Below are positions 45,294 to 54,671 of a stretch of DNA of 64,000 nucleotides, in pieces. This stretch comes from Nothophaeocryptopus gaeumannii (Eukaryota; Ascomycota; Dothideomycetes; Mycosphaerellales; Mycosphaerellaceae): assembly GCA_031771865.1 (NCBI GenBank), contig JASISA010000022.1:186001-250000 (forward strand), in the 5' to 3' direction. Both the position numbers and the translations under genes were made by a program. How positions within the stretch are numbered: position 1 is the first letter of the stretch; the number at the start of each line of letters is the position of its first letter. Under the pieces are notes generated by a model. The model was given only the letters and a program-made list of their open reading frames with translations, was not told the DNA's origin and ran no database searches.

Positions 45294-46331
45294 TCAGAGC
45301 TTTTCCGCAACAGGCACATCGGCCACTTTGACGACAATTTTGCCGTACACCTTGCGATCGTGCAAGTCTTTCAAAGCGCGCCCTATCTCCTCCAGCCCGT
45401 CGTACCTGCCATAGATCGTAGCCTTCAGCTCGCCGCTCTCCATCATTGCCAGATAGCCAGCCCAGATCTCCGCGAGTGTCTGGGGAAAGCGTCTGCCGCT
45501 CTCTCCGAAGCGGTACCCGGTGATCGTGATCGACTTTAACAGGAGCTTATTCATCTTCACCTCCTCCATGACGCCTGATCTTGCAGCAAAGCCAAGGATG
45601 ACAATCCTGCCGAAGTAGGCAAGACACCGGATCGCATCGTTGACCATGCCGGTGTTGTCAAGGCAGACATCAACGCCATTGCCCTTGGTGAACTCCCAGA
45701 CCTTCTCTTGCCAGTTGCCTTTCATGACGAGGACTAAGTCAACGTTCATGTCCCGTCTCATGTGTGCAGCTTTCTCTTCATCGCCCGCAAGAGCAATGAC
45801 TCTGGCACCTAGGGCATTCGACACCATGCAGCACACACTCCCAAGTCCTCCCGATGCTCCGCTCACTAACACAATCTCACCTGGTTGGACCTTCGCAATG
45901 TGAACTACTGAAGCGTACGATACCGCTTGGCCAGACACTGCGACGGCCGTCTCGCTGGACAGCTTTTCTGGTATCTTGCGTATCGACTCTTGCGTCACAC
46001 AGATGTACTCTGCGAAAGCGCCGATGTGCGCGCCAAAGACTCTGTCGCCCTTTTTCAGCCCAGCTTTGACGTCTTTGGCACCTTGCACTGGGACCGATTG
46101 GATGACACCGGCGAAGTCATAGCCAAGGACGAAAGGGGGGTGTACGTGGCCTCGTTTGGTGTTGTTCTGGTGTCTGCCTTGCGCGTGGAGTATGTCTGCA
46201 TGCTGGGGGCTGCAGTGTGTTATGCGAACCAGGAATTGATCCTGCTTGGGAATGGGGTTGGGTATCTCGACCGGTCGCAGAGTTGACACGTCGTCGCCGT
46301 GGAAGTCTGGAGCAATGTGGATCGCTCGCAT
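45294..46331 (-). CDS. Quinone-oxidoreductase-like medium-chain dehydrogenase (zinc-free MDR)
   Basis: Intronless, 345 residues. The N-terminal GroES-like domain has YDFAGVI and KKGDRVFG, and lacks the Cys cluster of the structural zinc, so it is a zinc-free MDR. The Rossmann motif is SGASGGLGSVCC, typical of NADPH-dependent quinone/enoyl reductases. DNTGMVNDAIRCLAYFGRIV is the usual glycine-turn strand. The C-terminus DRKVYGKIVVKV matches the family's closing motif. It may reduce quinones or alpha,beta-unsaturated carbonyls in the cytosol. The lack of introns contrasts with most neighbours, but base use looks similar. Confidence 0.9.
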   Translation of the reverse strand: MRAIHIAPDFHGDDVSTLRPVEIPNPIPKQDQFLVRITHCSPQHADILHAQGRHQNNTKRGHVHPPFVLGYDFAGVIQSVPVQGAKDVKAGLKKGDRVFGAHIGAFAEYICVTQESIRKIPEKLSSETAVAVSGQAVSYASVVHIAKVQPGEIVLVSGASGGLGSVCCMVSNALGARVIALAGDEEKAAHMRRDMNVDLVLVMKGNWQEKVWEFTKGNGVDVCLDNTGMVNDAIRCLAYFGRIVILGFAARSGVMEEVKMNKLLLKSITITGYRFGESGRRFPQTLAEIWAGYLAMMESGELKATIYGRYDGLEEIGRALKDLHDRKVYGKIVVKVADVPVAEKL

Positions 46332-46538
46332 GCTGCTGGCTCGAAATACGTCGATTGCGATTGCGATGCCTCACGCACTCACCGTGAGCGTTCAACCAAG
46401 ATGCATGTCTGCGGCTGATTAGATGCGCACTGCTGCTTGGAATTTGCCGAGCGAGCAAATATGACAGAAGCACCAGCAGCCGAGGTGAGCTCTGTTGCTT
46501 CACCTTAGTAGTGCTGTCAGGAGGAAGGAGCGAGGACC

Positions 46539-46910
46539 TCAGGATCCCGCAACGAAACTATAGCGGCTCCTCCCGAAATCACTTTCTTCAAACCCGCGAC
46601 GCCCGGCCTGGTCGGCACCGCATTCGTGCGCAAAACCCACATGTCGGGCCGTCTTGGTATATTGAAACGGAAGCGATACGTCGGGAAATGCGACGGCGGT
46701 CATGGTCACGGTCGTGCAATCAGGCTCTTCGCATCGAAACTCGACATCAAAGTCAACCCACTTCGCGGAGCCTCCGCAGCTAGGATGACATGTCCGAATC
46801 GTCAAACTTTCCCGAACATCGAGGCCGGTCACATGGATCGCAAACGCGAAAGGCTGCGAGGAGTTCCAGGGAAGTGCCACTGATTGATGGCTGCCGCCCC
46901 GCCATGGCAA
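46539..46910 (-). CDS. Possible coding ORF (hypothetical, low support)
   Basis: A 123-codon minus-strand frame reads like a beta-rich domain (FAIHVTGLDVRESLTIRTCH, KWVDFDVEFRCEEPDC, VAFPDVSLPFQYTKT) with four Cys in its middle. The plus strand offers a rival: an ATG at 46461, a gtgagc donor after 46484 and a long basic frame. I cannot decide between them. No family is recognised. It may be an exon of a larger minus-strand gene reaching to about 47400. Confidence 0.25.
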   Translation of the reverse strand: MPWRGGSHQSVALPWNSSQPFAFAIHVTGLDVRESLTIRTCHPSCGGSAKWVDFDVEFRCEEPDCTTVTMTAVAFPDVSLPFQYTKTARHVGFAHECGADQAGRRGFEESDFGRSRYSFVAGS

Positions 46911-49631
46911 CTGCCCAAGCCATGGCGATCTCGAACCAAAGTTGCGGATGGAGACACTATCTAGAGTATCTTGCGAGGATCGGAACCCGGACCGTATCTC
47001 TCAGATCTCCCCAAATTGTCGGAGCCCCAGTCCAGAACCCCTTCGCGTGGAATGATAGAAGCCGTCTCTATCTGCTTCGAGAATTTGCAAGTGATCCGAG
47101 TGCTCGGAATGTTGCAGGGCCAGTCTCCCCGAGGCCCTATGTCTACGAAATAACCTCGACCGCAAAGGCATTGGCTGGCATCCCTCCACGACCGGCACAG
47201 CTCGTGTCGCCGGTGCATATCGCAGGATCTGCCCATTGCGGTGATGAAATAGCTTTCTGTGCTGTTCCGTGAAGCAACAGAGGTCAGGAACGGCTTGCGT
47301 ATGATGGTGCCTGTTATGACGTGCGATTCTGATACTGCGCCTGCGCTCGCTGACACTGGGAAGCCTTGCAGAGCATTGGGACATGAAGTCAAACAGCACC
47401 TAACACGGCCCGAAAGACTCGGTGCCCGACACTGCCGCTCTCGAGCTTGCTATTCTTGCCAGGCGGAAGCTTCTTGGCCTCGATGTCCACGTCAGACTGG
47501 ACATATGGCCAACGATTTGGGAGGACTGGACAAGCTGCATTCTGTATCCTCTTCTCACAACGATGATCCATCATGCAAGGGCTTTATTGGATACCCAGCA
47601 ACGGAATGGGAGGCTGTCTCTCTGAGAGACCTGTCAGAGCTGTCAATGCCGACTCGTTTCTGAGGACAGACAAGCTTGTAAACCAATCTGGCGGGTTCGA
47701 TATCTGGACAATTGGAAACATAGACCAAGAAAGCAAGCCAATGATGCAGGTCGCCAGCTGGTTATCTGACGTGGGTCATCCGCCTTAGATTTTGATCCTT
47801 TCTGCCTTCCTTCTTATCCGAATGCTCGTTGCTCGTTTACCTCTTCATCGTGCATCAGCTTTGCAGCAAGTGTCGTTTCGTCACGCTCCAGATGTGCTCG
47901 GCCATCCTGAAGAACAACAACCGGGACAAGCGACATGTTCGTAGAGCGAAACTGCGCCGCTTGCGTCGAAAGAGTACTCACTTGGTCGTAGAATAAATGG
48001 CATGCAACTTCTTGAACGGGAGCAGCGAGACTGCTGGAGTCGGCCAAATGTCGCTTGCACCGTCTTCGCGGAGCTCGAGAACTTACGCACATGCGCCGGC
48101 AATGAAGGTGATGTCCCGAGAACGATAGGTCGCGTGAGCTGCAGACACTTTGCCCTAGCAAATGCGGTATGTGTTGCGGCTCCCGCATGTCTCGTGAGGA
48201 CTTATGGCGTGATCGTTGCGGCTGCCGAGCTACGAGGCTCTGCCGTCCGAATCTGCGGTCGCTGCCTCTGCCATGTGCTCAGAAGTAGGCGCAGCATTGT
48301 TGAGCATGTCCTCCGGATGTATGGCGTAGAAGTGGTAATACTTTGCTAGTATCTCTTCACGACTCATGAAACTTCTGATAATGTACCTGATCATCTGACT
48401 ATCCTGCACCTGCATGCTTACAGCTGTCAAACGAATCTATAGCGTCGACTTTCGCAGTTCTGCTTCTGGCCCGACTACCACGCCATTTGAGACGTGATCG
48501 GCCCATGTTCTGCACGGCATACCTGTGAGGCACCAGATGCGCAAGCGTTGTATCCTCTGCCGCGATACCTGGTCGATGAGGGTGTGGTGGTACGCTGAGG
48601 TCCCTTGCCAGTATCTCCCAAGTGGATCATGACCACCTGTGTGCCTGAAGATTTCCTGGGCGTGGCCTCATTAGCAGGCTGCAGGTCATGATGGCCAGAT
48701 GGGTGTTTTGCGGACCGCACGCAGAATGTTTCGGCCCACTCTGTAGATACCGCTTGGCATGCTAATTGGTGTGTGCGTTCGTCCTCGTTTGCCTCTCCAA
48801 CGGCAACATCCACCAGACCACGTGTTGGCTACACCTCCATGTCCTTGCTAGCTGCGTACATGAATCGAAGATCCGAGAAAAGTTTGCTTCTGGAAGGTCG
48901 TAAAGGTGCCGACTACCTTATGGGCCGGACGGGCGATGCTTGACAGAGGTGACCGGGATGCCGAGCTGCAAAACTGGTACGGCAATCACGTCTAGTCGCT
49001 CGTCGAGCTCCTGGACTAGTAGGAGCAAACGAATGCGTTTCCAGTGCGACGTCTGCGTCTTCCGCAGCCGCGAGTGACACAACCGCGACCAGGGCCGGAC
49101 TTGCTCGCACGTTGTTCTAACAACCTGCATATGTTCGCATGAAACGAACAATCAGTCTCGCTGATCTTGCATCAAGTTGCATGACGGGCTGAATAGCCGC
49201 ACAGTGCGACAAGGATAGGGGGGATGGGCGCCAGCGAACCGAGCCAGCAATCCATGACCTGTTTCCGTCTCCCTCTGCGTTTCGGCGCGGTCGTCGCAGG
49301 GCGGAAGAGTGTTATTAACGTTGCGACAGATAGCGTCAGAAAGCAAAGGCCACGGCCACGGCCCCATCGGAACGGCGGCGATGAGAAATTTGGGACCACT
49401 ATGAGATGCCGCACTACAGTCTGAAGTCTGACGCGCGATAGTTGTGAATGATTCCAGCATGCGTTGCGAACAAGTGAGCAGCACAGTGTGTGACATTAGG
49501 AGGTGTTATCTCCAGGTCGTCCCCTTGCCTCGCAATGCGGTGCGTGTCCCCAAGCGGAATGGGGTCAGACGGCAGCCAGTTGCCGACATTAGCATCAACC
49601 CAGCGCCACGGGCCGGTCGCTGCATCCTCTA

Positions 49632-49659
49632 TCTCTCTCTCTCACACCCACACACACAC
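49632..49659. repeat. (tc)n/(ca)n compound microsatellite
   Basis: A tctctctctctc run passes into cacacccacacacacac. Confidence 0.85.
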
Positions 49660-50186
49660 GCCACAGCTCACATCCCTTACCTGCGGGACCTGTGTGCCGC
49701 CGCCAACTCGTCAGAGGAGGTAGGTGTGAGCAGTGAGCAGTTCGTCTTCGTCTTCGGTACTTCTGCGTGAGTGCTCGGTGCTGCGGACGAAGAGGCAACT
49801 GGACGATGCGAGTCGTGCCGCGGCTGGCTTCAAGATCAAACAGGACGACATCGCGCGCTACTCTAGGTGTTCCGGCACACGGGGTGACGGGAATGTGAGT
49901 GAGATGCGAAGCCTCGAAGCTTGACTGGAGCGGTCGTTGGCCTAAGGGCCACACACAACGTTGGCACAGTTCATGCCCAAGAGGATGGATTTCGGGACAA
50001 CATCCGCTACGCGCTAGAAAGTGCTAAGAACTTGGCCAGAAGGGCGCCATCATTTTTCCGATCGGTAAGAATAGGTTGCATTTGCCAGAGCAAGGGTGCG
50101 CCGGCAGGCCGATTGAGGTCAGCGCATCAGTGCATCACCCAACCTCGTCGTGCCACCGCGACGGACACCATGTGCTAGATATGGAC

Positions 50187-50210
50187 GTGAATGTGAATGT
50201 GAATGTGAAT
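50187..50210. repeat. Perfect hexamer repeat gtgaat x4
   Basis: Four exact copies of gtgaat in tandem. No surrounding gene is supported. Confidence 0.9.
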
Positions 50211-51155
50211 CCCGATCGCGGAAGGATGGAACAGTGCCTGATGGGTCTGTGGCCAGCAGTGTCAAGTCGTCGTCGCATCTTGGGATGGTGGGATGGAGCT
50301 GTCGCGCGCGGCACACCGGCAGCGAGCCGATGGCAGTCTAGCGCAGGTACATCCAGCGCCTTGTGTAGATCAATCATCCGTATCCCTGAATGCTGAACCT
50401 TCCTGCCGGGGAACAAGGAGACATGTTTCGCGCTGGCGCGGATGCAAACAGCCTGCGGGAAGCGCGACCGTGCGCAGCGTCATGGCCAGAGAGAGATTGT
50501 GTCTCGTCTGTGCCTAGGGAGTAGGGGAGTAGAGGCTTGCTGGGCCTGGCATGAACAAAAATCTGCTCCCTCACCATCGCTTCCCTGCCCGACGTTTGAC
50601 CTGTAGACAATTCTCACGCAGTCACTCCTTATAATAATCCAGCGTCTGTTTCCGTTCGCCCACCTCACGACCCTCTTACCCTCTTCGCACCCTCTTCGAG
50701 ACCCATTCTCTCTCTCCATCCGCACTCCCAAACCCCCATACGCCTATTCGCCTGCTCGCGCATTCACCACCACCAGCCAGCCAGACCTACCTACCTACCT
50801 CGTCCATCGCCGCTAGAGCACCGCAGCTTGCACCAGCTCCTGTCGCTGCCAGCCATCTGCGCGCACACATTGCAAATAATCCGTCCAGCACTCCAGCGCT
50901 CGCCTTCGGTACACGCAGAGCGCACCACCGACCGCCGTTTCCACGACCAATAGTGCAGCGCAACAGCAGGCAAGCCTCTGGGTCCCATTCGTCCTTTGTG
51001 GAACGTGACCTGCAATCCACCTTACCAGGCCCTCGCTGCCCTTGCGAGAGTAAGTCACCCCCGGTCCCTTTGTGACACGAAGCATTCCAGACGAGATATA
51101 AAATTGCCGTCGCTGTCCGGACTGTTGCTGACTCCCCCGCAGACTCACAGTCTCC

Positions 51156-51389
51156 ATGATTGTAAGAGAAGACAACGCAACCTTCAACATGGGTCGGGGA
51201 GCATACGACACCACTGGGTACGTATGCACCATGCACCGCGCTCGCTACCCACTCTGCGCTGCTGGCCAGCTGGCCGGCAGTTTGAGTCGAGTGGCATTAA
51301 GCATTGAGATCCATGACGGGGAGCGTATTGCTGACTTTGCACGCAGCACGACGAAGCCCAAACCCAAGCCGCCGCCAAAGAAGCGATAG
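51156..51389 (+). CDS. Possible small basic protein with a 5'-UTR intron (hypothetical)
   Basis: A pyrimidine-rich leader (50640-50800) precedes a good donor (AGA|gtaagt at 51050) and acceptor (cccccgcag ending 51142). Fourteen bases later is ATG 51156. Exons 51156-51217 and 51347-51389 would give a 34-residue peptide that starts MIVREDNATFNMGRG and ends in a Lys/Pro tail (TKPKPKPPPKKR). The 129-bp intron between them (gtacgt...cacgcag) is a multiple of three without an in-frame stop, so unspliced RNA would also be read as 77 residues. No family is recognised. Confidence 0.3.
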   Translation: MIVREDNATFNMGRGAYDTTGYVCTMHRARYPLCAAGQLAGSLSRVALSIEIHDGERIADFARSTTKPKPKPPPKKR

Positions 51390-53004
51390 AACGCCAGCAT
51401 TGCACCGCTGGCCCTGACCTTCCGGACAACATGCGACTCGGAGATGCGACGATGACTGACGCGACTGGAAGCTTTAGCTTTTCTCGCTCAGCAAGCAAGC
51501 AACTAAAGGCAAGCTTGCAGCTGCAGCACTTCGGGAACGCCCCGAAGCTTCCACACCAACACCGTCACCGTCGCCTCAACGACAACCACCACCTCTACTA
51601 CCACTACTACCACCCTTTTTCGTTTTGAAGCATAATACCCTTGGAGCGTTCGCTGTATATTTATCCTCTTTTTCCGGTCCGACATCACCCGTCCTCCATT
51701 CACCACCCACACATTACACTCAGACAGAATGCGCGCCTCGCAGCGCATACACCCTTCGACATCAGCAATAGTAAAAACCACGACTACGACCACCGCCCAC
51801 CTCCCGCCGACACTGCTTTCACACGGACCTGGATACTGTATTGGCGTTGGGTAGAGGACATGAGTGGCGACACATGGACACTGGGCATCTCGGGTAGACC
51901 TGGTTATGCAGAGCAATCTGCCATGGGAAACAAAATTACTGTAACATTATTGGCATCATCATCGGCGTTGGAGGCTATCTGGGAGTCTTCTGCTACGGTT
52001 CGCTGCCACGGCGACTTGGATATCTGCAGGCAGGCACGGAAAACACTCGTTTGTTTGGGACGGCATCACTCGCTACTGGCTGTCTGAACAATGCATGTTT
52101 TCGCTGTTTCGAGAGATAGATTATACTTGGTTTGGGAGCCACTGGAATCGCCATCCACTATGATTTGGGATGGTGACATGGGTAATGGGGCATAGAGCGA
52201 ATCTTTTCTTGTAATTACAGATACCCACCATTGTTGCAGCATTTATTTTTGCATCGATGTCAAAGACACTTTTCTCGCGTTACATCTGCACTACAGAGTC
52301 CCGACGCCACACGCTTTCCTTATGCAACTCAAACCTAGTCTCACCACCATGCACCCGATGCTATGTGGGATCAGAGGTGACTTGAGCTCTGTCGTACACT
52401 GGCACCTTTCTTGAACCGCGAACAGAATTTCTACCCCAGGACCACTTTTCGGGCAGCGTGTCGCCTATGATGTCGACACGCGTCTGCAGACGCGATTTCC
52501 TGATCCATGCCGTGCTACCGACTTGCTGGGGCATGTGATCTTGGAAAGTCGGAGGGCAGAGCCGGGAACCCTGACTGGTCTCCGATCGTTGCGGATACAG
52601 TAATCGCCATTCCGGCACTCGTTACCGCTGCAGCACCTGACAGCTGCCAAAGTGGAGCATCATCGCCCTGCAGCTCAACGGTGTGCCCACCAATGTCAAG
52701 AACAGAAGTTTAGAACACCCCTTGGAGTACGGACAGATACACACACCGCCAGACGTAGGTCTCGCTAGATCGGACCTCGCTGCTACCTGGCTTTCGGGTC
52801 CGGGCACAGATCCTGGGCTCCAGGTCTCATGTGACACTCTCCGTCTTCTCGGATTGCGGCGAAATGTAGCAAGACTGGGCCTATATAGACTGACACTGGT
52901 GGTACTTCCCAATGTAAGGATACGGATCTTTTCACCTCGTACCCAGATTCTCGCACTATTTGGGATTGAGCTCCACTACCTAGGCCTCTCCACGTCAAGA
53001 TCCG

Positions 53005-53930
53005 TCACTGGGACGGCTTCTCAAACAAGATATCCACGGTGCCATCCGCGATCTTGTGATGGATGGGCGCGAGCTCCTGGGAACTCTGTAGAACAAGCGA
53101 CAAGGCAAGATCTTTCTTTTCGCTTGGTGCTGCAGTCTTGATCCTGATGGAGGGCTTGCCGGCCCCAGCAACGTCCTGTACGACGCCGAGCTCGTAGCGC
53201 CCTTCTGAATTCAAATCATGGTCTAGGATGGCGGCCATGGCGGCGCTCAGTCGTGACGTCTCCAAGACTTGCAGCTGGATGCCTCCCACCCCTAGAACGC
53301 CTGAAGGATGCTTCGTACTGCTATCCGATAGAGGGACTCGACGATCTCTTGGCGTAACATCATGACACCAGAATGGAGAAGAGCCTCTTTCGGTGCCCGT
53401 AGGGAACGTTACGCGCCACTGCAGTTCCACTCCGTCGGGCCTCCGGCGGCCCCCTGGGACAGGGTCTGTGAACGAGATGCCGGTATCAGTCTTGGATAGC
53501 CGATCTCTAATGCCGTCTAGTTCGCCAAAGGACTCATCTTGCGTCGTGAACGCGTAGTCGACTATTCCCGGCTAGCATAATGCGAGGAGCATAAGCCCAG
53601 GTCTCATGAACGAATTGTACTCTTAAGATTCTCACCTGCTTGTCCCACCTACAAGCGAGGTTTGTAAGCCCAGGTCTCACGAACGAATTGTACTCTTGAG
53701 GTTTCTCACCAATGTCCGCGACGCTTTTCCGGATCATCCTGAACGAAGGCAATTAATTCTAGGTATGATCCGTCGGCAAACAAGATTAGCTTGTTCTCGG
53801 TCTTGCCATCGGCATGAATGCCACCCGGGCTGAGCGTGAAATGATCTGTGATCCAGCCCGGAGGGTCTGTAATGTCCTTGTAAGGCAAGAGCAAGACCAC
53901 ATGGTCAAGCTGTGCGTTGATCGATGGCAT
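53005..53930 (-). CDS. Glyoxalase-like (VOC superfamily) protein with a 13-nt microexon
   Basis: Exons 53930-53710, 53648-53636 and 53571-53005 encode 266 residues. The N-terminus (MPSINAQLDHVVLLLPY) is the typical first strand of a glyoxalase-like domain, with the metal-ligand-like His in LDHVVLL. TLSPGGIHADGKTENKLILF and YLELIAF follow. The three joins give RRGHW-WDKQ-PGIVDYAF, matching the continuous HWW..K.PGI.D.A pattern of the family, so the microexon codes for native sequence. The rest carries conserved WRVTFP, FWCHDVTPRDRRVP and a VGGIQLQV strand. Activity is unknown; members resemble the Glyoxalase_3 group. Its two introns are near-copies of each other (see separate entries). Confidence 0.85.
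53572..53635 (-). repeat. Introner-like intron, copy 2 (64 bp)
   Basis: Second intron of the glyoxalase-like gene, gtgaga to atgctag. It is homologous end to end with the first intron, 13 nt away. The offset between shared cores is 73 bp. Confidence 0.85.
53636..53648 (-). other. 13-nt microexon of the glyoxalase-like gene
   Basis: gtgggacaagcag on the minus strand, between two GT-AG introns. It completes a Trp codon and adds Trp-Asp-Lys-Gln. Skipping it would shift the frame, since 13 is not a multiple of three. Confidence 0.8.
53649..53709 (-). repeat. Introner-like intron, copy 1 (61 bp)
   Basis: First intron of the glyoxalase-like gene, gtgaga to ttgtag. Its central core (caagagtacaattcgttc, then gagacctgggctta) recurs in the second intron with few substitutions. 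Similarity continues to the 3' end (cctcgc...tag), so the two introns are homologous over their whole length. Confidence 0.85.
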
Positions 53931-54671
53931 CTCAATACCTCAGAAGACTGAAAACCGTGTGAAACATCCACTCCGCAGAGGTGAGGTCCATTTCATGAGT
54001 CGTGAGCGGAGCGCCCCAACGCCATCCCAAGGTAGGGAGTCGAAGGACGCGGAAGACTCGGACCAGAAAGTTGCGGCTCAATTGCAGCTGGCAAAATGAT
54101 GTGCAAGCTTTACGCTTCGTAAGCCATGCACTGAATGGGCTCCCACAGGACAGGTCATCGCTTCTAGTCATTGGCCTGTCAATGCAAAGCCGACTTGACC
54201 TCGACAGAGGTGAGTGAGAGACATGAGTGTAGGCGTACCACAGCTTTTGCAAGAAGAGAGTCCTTGCCAAGATGTGGGAGAAATTCAGCCACGACAGTCT
54301 GACTTCATCTCTTCTCTTCTCCCACCTTCCGCGCGCCTCATGAAGCACTGCTCTTATCCAACAGGGAATTGGAACGAAACACACAGAGGCAATCAGACTC
54401 ATCGCAGGCGACAAGTCCGCGAAGCTTCTTTTTGAGGAACACTTGTAACGCCCAATTGCTTGTCACATGTAAGCTGCTATGGGCGATTATTGATGCCACG
54501 AAAACCAGTCACTGAGCTGATGGCTGCAATAGCCATTACACTGTCAGCACTTTACGCACTCCGGCCTTCTTCCGGAACTGCTCATCTTTCCCGATCTCTT
54601 CGTGAGATCCCTCGCTCCGCCCTGCTTTGATAAATCTACGTACAGCAACATACGTCTCAAGTGTCTGCAAC
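53931..54671. other. Intergenic region, promoter of the glyoxalase-like gene
   Basis: 741 bp between two minus-strand genes. A 160-codon minus-strand frame (53932-54414) runs almost to the glyoxalase start, but its product has no recognisable features and a Ser/Leu/Arg bias typical of a chance frame. Nothing else is seen. Confidence 0.5.

Larger units (their letters stand above)
46332..53004. other. 6.7-kb gene-poor region with ambiguous coding signals
   Basis: No recognised gene. Both strands carry open frames of 100-160 codons around 46440-47400 whose products compete. Around 47814-48813 there are short minus-strand frames, including a 62-codon one from an in-frame ATG at 48415 (YIIRSFMSREEILAKYYHFY). 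Around 50600-52100 lie a CT-rich leader-like stretch and a possible small spliced gene. Short repeats at 49632-49659 and 50187-50210 are listed separately. No tRNA was recognised. Confidence 0.5.

Noticed and set aside
39688..46331. Secondary-metabolite gene cluster
   Set aside because: Tailoring-type enzymes are present but no PKS, NRPS, terpene synthase, DMATS or P450 was found anywhere in the window.
53572..53709. Simple tandem duplication of exon plus intron as the source of the twin introns
   Set aside because: The 13-nt microexon matches the end of exon 1 at only 5 of 13 positions and the start of exon 3 at 7 of 13, while its product fits the ungapped family sequence. Not fully excluded.
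53932..54414. 160-codon minus-strand frame upstream of the glyoxalase-like gene
   Set aside because: No motif, no splice continuation, biased chance composition.
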